A stretch of 64,000 bases of DNA from Saprospiraceae bacterium (lineage in GTDB: Bacteria > Bacteroidota > Bacteroidia > Chitinophagales > Saprospiraceae). Made by a program: the position numbers and the translations under genes. Positions 8,498 to 17,187 of the stretch are shown here, in pieces (the stretch's first letter is position 1; each line of letters begins with the position of its first letter). Where the stretch lies: NCBI GenBank assembly GCA_016715105.1, contig JADKBO010000020.1, forward strand, positions 15,110 to 79,109, read 5' to 3'. The notes beneath the pieces are model-generated. The model was not told the DNA's origin. It saw nothing but the letters and a program-made list of their open reading frames with translations, and did not search any database.

Positions 8498-9946
8498 ATG
8501 TCAGGAACTGGATTAATGTTTGGCTACTCCAACGTACCCTTATTTCTATACTCTTTTTACTCCTTTTTCAATCAGTTTTTTGGCCAAGAACAGGTAGGAC
8601 TCCGAATGGGTAATTACGCTGGTTCTTGGAGTACGGCAATCAATCCTGCAAATAGCGCTTATTTTTCAGGTAAATGGGACATTGGAATGGGGTCCTTTGG
8701 CTTCTTTGGTGACAACGACATTTTGTATCTTAAAGAAACTTCCGTACAAAAGGCAATCATTCATAGCAATAAAATAATGCTATTTTCTAATGAAAAAAAT
8801 GCGATTGAAGCAGAAAAAGGGTCCATCATTGGCATTTATGATGTAGGTCAAATTTCAAATTTTGGCCAGCTATTGGCTCGTGTGGATGGCCCTTCCTTTT
8901 TATTTAAAGTTAACCAAAATTATACACTAGGATTATCCTCTGGTACTCGAGTAAATATAGGTTTTCAAAACTTGCCTCGAGATTTATCGTCAAGCCAATT
9001 TGATAATTTTGCTTCAATTAAGAGTCAAAGTTTACCTCAGCTGAAAGGAAGTGCGATGGTATGGAGTGAAATAGCTCCAAATGTGAGTTATCATTCAACT
9101 GGTGATTATGATTTTTCAATCGGAATTACGCCAAAGTTATTAATTGGGCATGAATCAGCTTATTTAAAATCAGAAGATTTGGCCATTAAATTAGGTATGG
9201 ATTCTAGCCTTTATTATGCCGGGAATTTGAATTTTGGTCTTACTCACGCTAATTTGACAAGCCAAGAAGTAGGTTTGAAGGTTTCAGGATGGGGTAGTGG
9301 ATTGGATGTTGGTTTTGCTTTTGGAGCACAAGAATTTACGAAATCCGAGGTACCAAAGTACAAGTGGAGAGCGGGATTTGCCATGCTAGACTTGGGATTT
9401 ATTTCCTATCATAAGAAAGCTTCTAAATATGAGCTTCCATTAGACGAAAGTCAAAGAGCAGGCTCGATAGAAAATGGTGAACCCAAAACGGTCAATTCTT
9501 TGACTACTTTTAAAGAAAGATTTATCAATGACACTGCCCAAATGCATGGATACACCATTTTTACACCAGCGGCATTATCAGCGCACTTTGACTATCACAT
9601 CGTATCTGATTTATATATGGGTATTTTGATGATTCAAAAAATACCATTGGGTGCAAACGCCTTAAAAAGACCTTCTAGTTTGATCCTTTCATCCCGTTTT
9701 GAAAGAAAATGGTATTCGATTGGCACTTCACTATCTTTAGTAAACTGGAAAAATTTGCAACTTGGAATGTCTGCAAAACTTGGTTTTTTATACTTTGGTA
9801 CTGAAAATTTGATGGCGTTGGCTTTTAACAAAAAACGCCTTTATAGCACGGACTTTTATGTGGGAATGAAAATCAATGATTTTACTTTTGGGTCCAATAG
9901 GAAGGAAAGGAACAAGACCAAAAGAGTAAAATGTCCAACTTTTTAA
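8498..9946 (+). CDS. DUF5723 family outer-membrane-type protein
   Basis: Up to 482 residues. The start is uncertain: an ATG at 8516 with AGGAAC upstream gives a more normal signal peptide (PLFLYSFYSFFNQFFGQ) than the ATG at 8498. The mature protein begins EQVGLRMGNYAGSWSTAINPANSAY, the hallmark start of the DUF5723 family, and has many alternating hydrophobic strands as expected for a beta-barrel. The end is basic. Members are Bacteroidota outer-membrane proteins of unknown role. It stands alone on the plus strand between minus-strand units. Confidence 0.75.
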   Translation: MSGTGLMFGYSNVPLFLYSFYSFFNQFFGQEQVGLRMGNYAGSWSTAINPANSAYFSGKWDIGMGSFGFFGDNDILYLKETSVQKAIIHSNKIMLFSNEKNAIEAEKGSIIGIYDVGQISNFGQLLARVDGPSFLFKVNQNYTLGLSSGTRVNIGFQNLPRDLSSSQFDNFASIKSQSLPQLKGSAMVWSEIAPNVSYHSTGDYDFSIGITPKLLIGHESAYLKSEDLAIKLGMDSSLYYAGNLNFGLTHANLTSQEVGLKVSGWGSGLDVGFAFGAQEFTKSEVPKYKWRAGFAMLDLGFISYHKKASKYELPLDESQRAGSIENGEPKTVNSLTTFKERFINDTAQMHGYTIFTPAALSAHFDYHIVSDLYMGILMIQKIPLGANALKRPSSLILSSRFERKWYSIGTSLSLVNWKNLQLGMSAKLGFLYFGTENLMALAFNKKRLYSTDFYVGMKINDFTFGSNRKERNKTKRVKCPTF

Positions 9947-10061
9947 ACTGTTGCTGCGTTAGGAAGGAGTTTTAGCGTTTATGGTTATTGTATAATTAAA
10001 TGTTTATTTGTTTTGATTAATATCACCCTGATCCTATTGTTGAAATCAGTATGTTTTGAAG

Positions 10062-10439
10062 CTATCTCTTTTGTTTCAATTGGAAAACATTACCTTCTGG
10101 GTCTTCGCCGTCACATAGTACATAAGGATAATTTTCCCAAACCATGATATCTCTCATTTTTACCTTTTTGGCAATAAGGGTATCTCTTACTTTGGCCAGA
10201 TCTTCATAGATTTCAAATACCATTTTAGTATTGGTTTCCGATTGAAGATATTGGGCACTTTCACTTAAATAAGACTCGCCGATCTGATGCAGTCCAATTT
10301 TACAATTCCCTGCTTGCAGTAGAATCCATTGACTTGGGATTTCTTCAATGATTTCGAGCTCCAAAATTCCAACATAGAAATCTTTGAGTTTCTCAAAATT
10401 TTGCACAAAAATGATGATGGTTTCTAAGTTGAATTTCAT
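10062..10439 (-). CDS. VOC superfamily protein, copy 2
   Basis: A 125-residue vicinal-oxygen-chelate (glyoxalase/bleomycin-resistance) fold protein with two beta-alpha-beta-beta-beta units. Visible pieces are ETIIIFVQNFEKLKDFYVGILELE at the start and the final strand DPEGNVFQLKQK with the family glutamine/glutamate position. It follows a second VOC gene by 10 bases and ends the long operon that also carries the ABC transporter. Family members range from metal-dependent dioxygenases and isomerases to binding proteins; the substrate is unknown. Confidence 0.85.
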   Translation of the reverse strand: MKFNLETIIIFVQNFEKLKDFYVGILELEIIEEIPSQWILLQAGNCKIGLHQIGESYLSESAQYLQSETNTKMVFEIYEDLAKVRDTLIAKKVKMRDIMVWENYPYVLCDGEDPEGNVFQLKQKR

Positions 10440-10449
10440 GACTATTTTT

Positions 10450-10842
10450 TTAATTCATTGGAGTACAAATCTCAATCAAAAAGCCATCAAGGTCTCTCAC
10501 ATAAGCGACTATTTGCCCCCAAGGTTTTTCTTTCGGATTTTCTAAAATCGTAGCACCCGCTTTTAAAGCACTTGAAACAGTTTCTGCTACATTTTCTGTA
10601 GTAAAACCTATTTCGATTCCAAAGGGCTTTTGGTCCAAGCTACTTTCTAAAAAACCAGCTTTTAAAATTGTTTTTGCAAGCGAAATGGAAGCAAAGGATA
10701 GGGTAGTGTCTCCAACGAGTAATTCACCATAGTCATTTTCAGGACTCACAAATTTTCTAGAAAAGCCAAAGGCTTCCTCGTAAAACTCAACTGATTTTGT
10801 TACATCTTCAACGTATAAAATTGTGTAGCCAAATTTTACCAT
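10450..10842 (-). CDS. VOC superfamily protein, copy 1
   Basis: A 130-residue glyoxalase-like protein. It begins VKFGYTILYVEDVTKSVEFYEEAFGF, a typical VOC start, and ends DLDGFLIEICTPMN with the metal-ligand glutamate position (IE). It is 10 bases upstream of the other VOC gene and 52 bases downstream of the CrtA-like gene, all on the minus strand. The two VOC proteins differ clearly in sequence, so they are not a recent duplication. Confidence 0.88.
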   Translation of the reverse strand: MVKFGYTILYVEDVTKSVEFYEEAFGFSRKFVSPENDYGELLVGDTTLSFASISLAKTILKAGFLESSLDQKPFGIEIGFTTENVAETVSSALKAGATILENPKEKPWGQIVAYVRDLDGFLIEICTPMN

Positions 10843-10894
10843 CTTTTATCTTTTTATTAAATGATCAATCTTGAATATAATGGGTAATGTATTT

Positions 10895-11593
10895 TTAAAA
10901 ATGAAGTGAAACAGATAAACCTGACCAATTTCCTATGCTTTTCTCTGGAATAAATCTTGCAAATAATTCTTCACTGTACCATTGCAATTCCTTTGTTTTT
11001 TTAATGGCGCCTAAGTGAGTAACATTCGAATAGGCATACTTTTTCATAGCCTCTTCACTTTCCCACAAACTGATGGTTGCTTGTTGTATCCAAGGCCATT
11101 CCCCAACGCCAATGGATAATATTCTTCCTTCTGCTTTTGCAATGGCTTTGCTGGTTTCTGGAACATATTTCCAAAACTGAAAAAGTTTGTACCACTTGAT
11201 GCTCGCTCGGGTCAAAACCATTCTTTGTTGGGTATTTGTTTCTTTAGGTTGAATATCAAAAGGCATTATTTGATCCCAAGTCCCATGAGCTGCATAAGCC
11301 CTGCCTACCAAAGTAAAAACTTCATCGCAATGGCTTTTATATTCTAAAAAAGCATCATGATGGTTGAGAAATGCTTCCATGTTTTGACCATCTTTCCAGA
11401 CCATCATCAGGGCGTAAACACCAAAATTTGGTTTGATATTAAAACCCAATCCGCTACCACTTCCCATCAACTTTGAAAATGTGCAACCATTTGTTTTTGC
11501 AAATTCTGCAGGTAAACTCGCCATTTGTTTAAACGCCCAAAGCTTCGATCCTTTTTTCAATCTGAATAAAGTAAATGAAATCTTTTGGTCCAT
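10895..11593 (-). CDS. spheroidene monooxygenase-like (CrtA family) protein
   Basis: A 232-residue protein with the CrtA layout of two ferredoxin-like halves. The second half holds the characteristic LTRASIKWYKLFQFWKYVPE, then SIGVGEWPWIQQATISLWES and KELQWYSEELFARFIPE, which closely follow the CrtA family pattern. Characterised CrtA is a heme-dependent carotenoid ketolase. No other carotenoid gene is in the window, so the substrate here may differ. It lies 11 bases from the ABC ATPase gene, in the same operon. Confidence 0.72.
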   Translation of the reverse strand: MDQKISFTLFRLKKGSKLWAFKQMASLPAEFAKTNGCTFSKLMGSGSGLGFNIKPNFGVYALMMVWKDGQNMEAFLNHHDAFLEYKSHCDEVFTLVGRAYAAHGTWDQIMPFDIQPKETNTQQRMVLTRASIKWYKLFQFWKYVPETSKAIAKAEGRILSIGVGEWPWIQQATISLWESEEAMKKYAYSNVTHLGAIKKTKELQWYSEELFARFIPEKSIGNWSGLSVSLHF

Positions 11594-11604
11594 TTGTTTT
11601 GGTG

Positions 11605-12420
11605 CTAGAAACTTCCTCCGTGCGTTGATGCTACATTCATCATGGTATCTTCCACAAAGTGGACAAGTTCTGTGTATCGTTGGTCACGTTTCATCTCTCG
11701 TGATCTTTTCAGCGGAAGGTCTATATTGATATGTTCTACAAACTTGGAAGGTGGTGCCTTCATGATGTAAATATCGTCAGCAAGGTAAACCGCCTCGCTG
11801 ATGTCATGCGTGACAAAAATAATAGTGGATTGGAACTGGTCCCAAAGTTTGGTCAGTAAGTCTTGCATTTGCAATCTGGTTTTGATATCCAGTGCACCAA
11901 ATGGTTCGTCCATCAACAATATTTCCGGATTGGCCAATAAACTTCTGGCGATGGCTACTCGTTGCAACTGACCGCCCGATAAAGTAGGATAAATGGCATA
12001 TTTATGCTGGTGACCTTCAAGGCCAACCAATTTGATCATTTCCATGGCCTTTTCCTCTCGTTCTTTTCGGCCGATGCCTTTAAATTCTAATGAAAGTGCC
12101 ACATTTTCCAAAACCGTTTTCCAAGGCAAAGAACTGTATTGCTGGAAAACCATACTGACTCTCGTATCTTTATCCAATTCCTTGCCATTCACAAAAACTT
12201 GGCCTTCTGTTGGCTTTTGTAATCCAGATATATAACGTAATAGGGTAGACTTTCCGGCACCTGACATGCCAAGGATGACAACAAATTGACCTTGGTTTGG
12301 CTTGTCTTCAATGATGAGATTGAGGTCTTTGATGATCCAGTTCTGACCACCATCATAACTCTGACCTATACCTTTTAATTCAATAACATTCTGATGATTT
12401 GGATTATCTACCTGTTGCAT
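11605..12420 (-). CDS. NitT/TauT-type ABC transporter ATP-binding protein
   Basis: A 271-residue ATPase with an intact Walker A (GMSGAGKST, about 51-59), Q-loop (VFQQYSSLPW), signature LSGGQLQRVAIAR, Walker B LLMDEPFGALD and H-loop VTHDISEA. It is closest in feel to SsuB/TauB/NrtD importers. It partners the permease 13 bases upstream and the OmpA-fused binding protein beyond that. The transported compound is unknown; nitrate, sulfonate, bicarbonate and thiamine-precursor importers all share this type. Confidence 0.92.
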   Translation of the reverse strand: MQQVDNPNHQNVIELKGIGQSYDGGQNWIIKDLNLIIEDKPNQGQFVVILGMSGAGKSTLLRYISGLQKPTEGQVFVNGKELDKDTRVSMVFQQYSSLPWKTVLENVALSLEFKGIGRKEREEKAMEMIKLVGLEGHQHKYAIYPTLSGGQLQRVAIARSLLANPEILLMDEPFGALDIKTRLQMQDLLTKLWDQFQSTIIFVTHDISEAVYLADDIYIMKAPPSKFVEHINIDLPLKRSREMKRDQRYTELVHFVEDTMMNVASTHGGSF

Positions 12421-12433
12421 GGATTGTCTGTTT

Positions 12434-13498
12434 TTACTTTTGGATTTTTAAAACATACTTTTTATACAGGCCGTAGCCGGTAAAGGCAATAATGGACAAG
12501 ATGACAAAATGGATGGTCCATGATCGATCGCCAAAGAAATAATCCAAAACTTTGACGTTTGAAAAAATGCCTGTGTATTCATTTATTACTACCAAAACAT
12601 AAAGGCCCAAAAAGATGAAACCCATGACTCGGATGCCAAAATCCAAAATGCTGTCCCAAACGGATATTTTTTTCAAAGAATCCGATGGATCATAGGATGG
12701 TTTGGTTTGATATTTAAATGGGAAAAACTTTCTGTCCAAATAGGAAAAAATTCGATCTTGAACAAGTCCTATGAGCATGATGAGTAAAAGAATGGCAAAT
12801 GTTTTATCAACCCTTCCTTGTCGTTGAGCTGCAAAAGTCAATGGGCCAAGTCCGCCTGTTGCTGCTGTTGTCTCAGCGACAATGATGTAAGTCCATGATA
12901 TTGCGGTCAAAACCCTGATGTCGTCAAATAATCTGGAAATTACCGCAGGGAAAAAGACCGATTTGATGGTCTGCCATTTATTGGCTCCCAAGGTGTATAC
13001 TGTTTTTACATAGACATCGTCCACTTCATCAATTCGTAAAATGACCGTAGGTAGTAAATAAATGAATATACCAAAAGAAAGAAAATTAATCTTCATTTCT
13101 GAACCAATGCCATACCACACGATGAATAAAGAAGTAACAGCCGTGAGTGGTAAAAACCTGATGGCATCAATCAATGGTTGAAAACTTCCTCTAAACATCG
13201 GAAGTGGTCCTATCAAAAAGCCCAAAGGAATGGCCCAAAGTATGGCTTTGATGTAACCACCAAGATTGTGCGCGATGGAAATAGTAGTATTTCTTACCAA
13301 TTCGTTGTCACGGAATAAATCGCCAAATGCATTCCAAACTCTGGACGGATGGGGTAGGGCGTAACCTGGTATGATCGGATTTGCACCACTTGCCAATAAG
13401 AGCCATGTGAGGAAAAATAAAACAACCCCTGCAATGATCAGCGGAATTTTAAACTTTTTGGGAATTGCACCCCTCAACTCTGTTAGCCAAGACATCAT
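12434..13498 (-). CDS. NitT/TauT-type ABC transporter permease
   Basis: A 354-residue permease with about seven membrane segments. The core has the importer EAA-like loop: TLGANKWQTIKSVFFPAVISRLFDDIR (about 196-222), followed by AISWTYIIVAETTAATGGLG. It is roughly 90 residues longer than SsuC/TauC, with two additional C-terminal membrane segments (FIFLGLYVLVVI and FVILSIIAFTGYGLY). A terminator-like hairpin separates it from the binding-protein gene upstream, so it is probably made at a lower level than the binding protein. Confidence 0.9.
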   Translation of the reverse strand: MMSWLTELRGAIPKKFKIPLIIAGVVLFFLTWLLLASGANPIIPGYALPHPSRVWNAFGDLFRDNELVRNTTISIAHNLGGYIKAILWAIPLGFLIGPLPMFRGSFQPLIDAIRFLPLTAVTSLFIVWYGIGSEMKINFLSFGIFIYLLPTVILRIDEVDDVYVKTVYTLGANKWQTIKSVFFPAVISRLFDDIRVLTAISWTYIIVAETTAATGGLGPLTFAAQRQGRVDKTFAILLLIMLIGLVQDRIFSYLDRKFFPFKYQTKPSYDPSDSLKKISVWDSILDFGIRVMGFIFLGLYVLVVINEYTGIFSNVKVLDYFFGDRSWTIHFVILSIIAFTGYGLYKKYVLKIQK

Positions 13499-13518
13499 GT
13501 CAGGTTATTTTCATTTCC

Positions 13519-13549
13519 AAAAAAAAGGAGCCGGAAGTAATCCGACTCC
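13519..13549 (-). terminator. terminator/attenuator between binding protein and permease
   Basis: On the minus strand GGAGTCGGA pairs with TCCGGCTCC (nine positions, one G-T) around a short loop and is followed by eight T (complement of 13519-13526). It sits after the binding-protein stop and before the permease start, which fits partial termination that keeps the binding protein in excess. Confidence 0.7.
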
Positions 13550-13573
13550 TCGATAACTTTTATTTCTTATGCT

Positions 13574-15172
13574 TTAATCTGCGATCAGTTGGAACTCTGT
13601 CCTTCTATTTTTTGCTTTACAGTCTGGAGTTGCATTGCTTTCACAACCATCTACTGGTTTGTCTGGACCGTTTCCTACCACTACAAACTTTTTGGGATCC
13701 ATACCATACTCTTTTTGCAAATAATCTGCTACAGATTTAGCTCTCTTTTGAGATAAAGTTAAATTAGAATTTTTAGAACCTACGTTATCAGTATTTCCTT
13801 CAATTCTGATTTTACTGTTACCAAAAGTTTTGGCTACTTCTGCAAACTGAAGATCAATAATTGTTTTTGCATTTTCAGAAAGTACAAACTGTCCTGATTC
13901 AAAATTGATACTTACTGGTTTGGTAGATATTGCTTCAGCGGTGACGTCACTTGCATTCGCTGTAAATACCTTTGGTTTTTCAGAACCATAAGCTGCGCCA
14001 GTCAAGGCTGTATTTGCGCCTGTTACTGCACCTGTCCAAATAGCAGACCTCCAGCTTGGAGCGATTTTCTCAGCATCCCCAGTCTCAACAAATTTCTTTG
14101 ACATTTTCTCATAAAGTTCTTGTCCTTTTACACCTTTATATGAAGGATTGAGACCAAAGAAGTTTATGTTGTCGCCATGATTTGTCCAGTATACATTCTG
14201 CATCATACCTTTTGCATCATCTGGTGAAACACCATTGAGTTCGCCAAGGTATTTAGCCGCTTTGTCATAGTTATTTGGTTGTTGCAATTCGACCAAACCT
14301 TTCATCCAACCTTCGTAAAATTTCTGGATTTTATCTTTATTGGCGTTGAGGTAAGACTCTTTAGCAAAGAAGATGTCAGCGATGATGTGAGATTGATCTT
14401 TGGTAGTCAATAATATTTTTGAACCAGGAACTGCTTGTGTAGATAAAATATCATCTGGTGACCATACAACCGCTGCATCCACATCATTTGATTTAAATAA
14501 TTCTGCTGCTTTGATGTTGTCTGTTGTTTTTACTACACTCACATCGCTGTATTTCAAACCAGCAGCTTCAAGTGAAGAAATCAATAAAGTTTGCGCTGGT
14601 GAAGGTACCGCTACTGCAATCCTTTTTCCTTTCAAATCATTGATTTTGTTGATACCTCTTTTCACGATGATGGCATCGCCACCTCTTGACCAGTCAACTT
14701 GCATGAAAGCTTTTGGAGCTAAACTGTTGATGTCATCCGCAGATGTGTAAAGCGGAAATGCGTCTGCAGTTTGCACAATGACGTCATATTGATCTGCTGT
14801 CCAGCCATTCAAAGCATTGATCAAATCATTTTCCAATTTGAAGTCTACTTTAAAACCGTATTCTTTAAAAAAGCGGCTGTTTGCATTTTCTGCTGCGCCT
14901 TCATTGAAATAAAGACCTGGAGCATATCCTCCCCAAGAAACCAACTGTACTTTGATGGTATTTGGATCCTTGCTTGCGCCTGTATTGGTAGTTGTTCCGT
15001 TATTTGACGTTGTCGACCCATCATTTTGGGCAGTTTGGGCTTCTTGAGCCTTATTTTGAAGAGACTTGCCAAATCCAGTATTGTTAAGTACATATCGACC
15101 TCCAAAAAATATTGCTGCCAAAAGCAGTACGGTGATTAATAATTTTGAAAATCCTGTTAATCTAGTTGCCAT
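13574..15172 (-). CDS. substrate-binding protein fused to an OmpA domain
   Basis: A 532-residue fusion. Residues 8-28 form an N-terminal membrane anchor without a lipobox. A Thr/Asn/Gly-rich linker spans about 40-70. A NitT/TauT-type periplasmic binding domain follows (about 73-390; DLKGKRIAVAVPSPAQTLL, DAAVVWSPDDI). The C-terminal 115 residues are an OmpA-like peptidoglycan-binding domain: INFESGQFVLSENAK, IRIEGNTDNVGS, LSQKRAKSVADYL, NRRTEF. It is the third gene in a string with two coiled-coil proteins before it and the permease/ATPase after. Such a fusion would tether solute capture to the cell wall. Confidence 0.87.
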   Translation of the reverse strand: MATRLTGFSKLLITVLLLAAIFFGGRYVLNNTGFGKSLQNKAQEAQTAQNDGSTTSNNGTTTNTGASKDPNTIKVQLVSWGGYAPGLYFNEGAAENANSRFFKEYGFKVDFKLENDLINALNGWTADQYDVIVQTADAFPLYTSADDINSLAPKAFMQVDWSRGGDAIIVKRGINKINDLKGKRIAVAVPSPAQTLLISSLEAAGLKYSDVSVVKTTDNIKAAELFKSNDVDAAVVWSPDDILSTQAVPGSKILLTTKDQSHIIADIFFAKESYLNANKDKIQKFYEGWMKGLVELQQPNNYDKAAKYLGELNGVSPDDAKGMMQNVYWTNHGDNINFFGLNPSYKGVKGQELYEKMSKKFVETGDAEKIAPSWRSAIWTGAVTGANTALTGAAYGSEKPKVFTANASDVTAEAISTKPVSINFESGQFVLSENAKTIIDLQFAEVAKTFGNSKIRIEGNTDNVGSKNSNLTLSQKRAKSVADYLQKEYGMDPKKFVVVGNGPDKPVDGCESNATPDCKAKNRRTEFQLIAD

Positions 15173-15215
15173 TTTTATAGAATTTTAAATATTGTGTTAT
15201 GTGTAAATAGACGAT

Positions 15216-16232
15216 TTAATCAAAAAAAGTATCATACTGATTACCAGATCGTGTAAGCTTTTCTGGTTCTTGTACAGGATGTTCCAAATCCATGATTTCT
15301 TCAGTTTCCATGTCTTTGATGAGTTTTTGTTTGGAATCTCCAAGAAGTAAAGAAACGCCTTCTTTTTCCCATTTTTCCAACATAGCCATTCCTTTTTCTT
15401 CAAAAACTCCATTTTGAAGATCAATACTCTGCATAAAATTTTCTGAAAGGCTCATGAATTCTTCCATTTCTCCCACCTTTTGACTTACATCAGTTGCGAT
15501 GGCATCCATTGCCGCATCAAACATGGCTCTTTTATCTGCATCACCTTTGATGATACTCATGGCTGACTGCATGGCAGAGTTTCCAGCAGTGATGGCTTTG
15601 TATTCTTGTTCTTTGACGCTTACTTGATCTTCTATGTCTTCTACTAAAACGTACGAGCTTTCATACATCTTTGTCAAAACCCTGTACAGAATTTCCATTT
15701 TTCTGTATAGCTCGTCAAGTTTTATATTTGATTCTTGAAGGCGGCCTGCTTTTCTGCTCTTGAGGATGAGTTGTGCCTGTTCATTGCTTGTTTTGGCCTT
15801 TTGAGCCATGGTCAAATTGGTCTCAATTTCTTTCTCGTTGTTGAGAATCATCTCCTTCAACTTGTGCATTTGGCCTCTCAACTTCGCAATCTGTCTGCTC
15901 ATATCCCGAAGGTTTTTACGCAAATCTTCTACATATCCTTTGAGAATAGAAATAGGGTCTATTTTGATGAACATACCCGTTATCCACCTCATCGCAGATT
16001 TAAACATGTAACTCACCAAAGCCCTAGATTTGCCATCCAAAGCTAGAAATATAACAGCACCGAGGGTAACAATGAGCCCAACTTGTCCGATGGTCGACGC
16101 GAGCAACGCTAAGACCGCTGCCAAGCTGGTAGTAATGATGTAAGCTCCGCCTGCCAACAAGCCGCCGAGTACAATAGCGCCGGTTACACCCTCAGGTTTC
16201 TTCCAAAATGATTTAGGTTTTATTTCAGACAT
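15216..16232 (-). CDS. PspA-like coiled-coil membrane protein
   Basis: A 338-residue protein. It begins with a Lys-rich tail and two hydrophobic segments (about 18-65; GAIVLGGLLAGGAYII and VGLIVTLGAVIFLAL). A long helical coiled coil follows (about 95-290; EDLRKNLRDMSRQIAKLRGQ, then KAGRLQESNIKLDEL). The arrangement resembles PspA/Vipp1 (ESCRT-III-like) helices with a membrane-inserted N-terminus, but the family match is not certain. It is 43 bases from the binding-protein gene and 19 from the upstream coiled-coil gene. A role in envelope maintenance linked to the transporter is inferred from this context. Confidence 0.6.
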   Translation of the reverse strand: MSEIKPKSFWKKPEGVTGAIVLGGLLAGGAYIITTSLAAVLALLASTIGQVGLIVTLGAVIFLALDGKSRALVSYMFKSAMRWITGMFIKIDPISILKGYVEDLRKNLRDMSRQIAKLRGQMHKLKEMILNNEKEIETNLTMAQKAKTSNEQAQLILKSRKAGRLQESNIKLDELYRKMEILYRVLTKMYESSYVLVEDIEDQVSVKEQEYKAITAGNSAMQSAMSIIKGDADKRAMFDAAMDAIATDVSQKVGEMEEFMSLSENFMQSIDLQNGVFEEKGMAMLEKWEKEGVSLLLGDSKQKLIKDMETEEIMDLEHPVQEPEKLTRSGNQYDTFFD

Positions 16233-16251
16233 ATTGGCTTTCTCATGTTTA

Positions 16252-16932
16252 TTATTTCGCGAAATTCTTTATGTTTTCAACGTCTTGAACAATCTGACTG
16301 ACGACGAGGTTGTAAGCACTCATGAAGTTATTTGCTGTTACTTGAATTTTAGAAGCAGCTTCTGTTATTTCATTTTTCATTTGCGCCAATCTTGCCTTGT
16401 CTTCTTCAATTTGTTTGAGCAAGGACTCTACTTGTTGTTGTTTTTGTACTATAGATTTTTCCAGATTACTAATGCCAACCGTTTGATTTTGTTCAACCTT
16501 ACTCTTTTGACCAACCAAGGCAGCTTTAAATTTCTCTTCTTCTTGTTTTAATATACCGAGATAATGCCCAGCACTTGATAAAATGGTTTCTTTGGAAGCA
16601 CCCATAGTTTTGGCCATCGCAAGTGCACTATTGTACCTGGTGGCGTCATCCATAGCCATATTGGCCAATGATTGCAGCGATTGCTTGTATTCCAAATAAT
16701 CAAAGCCTTCCATGTTGTTTTTCTCAACAGACTTGAGTAGGATGTCAATAAATTTTTGATCTGGAGTGCCCTCAGAGGCATTGACTTCTATGGTCATTTC
16801 TGGAGCATTGGATACAGAAGGCCCAGCCACATTTTCTGTAGATGGCATACTCTCAACTCCCGATGAAGAGGGGCTAGAACTGGCAGCGCTTCCATCCTCC
16901 ACAACAAATAACTTTTTCAATTTATCAAACAT
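16252..16932 (-). CDS. coiled-coil protein of unknown function
   Basis: A 226-residue protein read from the ATG at 16932 (MFDKLKKLFVVEDG). A longer frame to 17139 adds 69 residues that look like untranslated leader, so the shorter start is preferred. A Ser/Pro/Glu-rich linker (about 14-50) leads to a helical domain (about 55-130) and a strong coiled coil (about 135-200; VEQNQTVGISNLEKSIVQK). No signal peptide is present. It is the first gene of the operon with the PspA-like protein. It could form a cytoplasmic partner of that protein; this is inference. Confidence 0.7.
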   Translation of the reverse strand: MFDKLKKLFVVEDGSAASSSPSSSGVESMPSTENVAGPSVSNAPEMTIEVNASEGTPDQKFIDILLKSVEKNNMEGFDYLEYKQSLQSLANMAMDDATRYNSALAMAKTMGASKETILSSAGHYLGILKQEEEKFKAALVGQKSKVEQNQTVGISNLEKSIVQKQQQVESLLKQIEEDKARLAQMKNEITEAASKIQVTANNFMSAYNLVVSQIVQDVENIKNFAK

Positions 16933-17112
16933 ATTCCCTGATTGGTATTTAATGGGTAAATATCGATAAAAATAGGACGAATGCAAAAATAAATTGTACA
17001 GAACAACAGTAAAAACCGAAGAAGGGAGATTTTTATCACCACAAAGGCTTGCATGGTACTTTTTTGAAACTCCATTTTTTGAATAAAATCTAAAGTTTTT
17101 GTGAATGATGGT

Positions 17113-17145
17113 AAAAAAAAGAGGCGTACTAAACGGCACACCTCT
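17113..17145 (-). terminator. terminator after the first T9SS cargo gene
   Basis: On the minus strand AGAGGTGT pairs with ACGCCTCT (one G-T pair) around a ten-base loop and is followed by eight T. It ends transcription from the gene at 17188-18189 and lies upstream of the coiled-coil operon. Confidence 0.75.
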
Positions 17146-17187
17146 TATAATCTTGTCGGATTGTTATATCCTATTATTTTGAATCTA

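Noticed and set aside
16932..17139. 69-codon N-terminal extension of the coiled-coil protein
   Set aside because: The extension overlaps a terminator region and lacks protein-like sequence; MFDKLKK at 16932 is a normal start.
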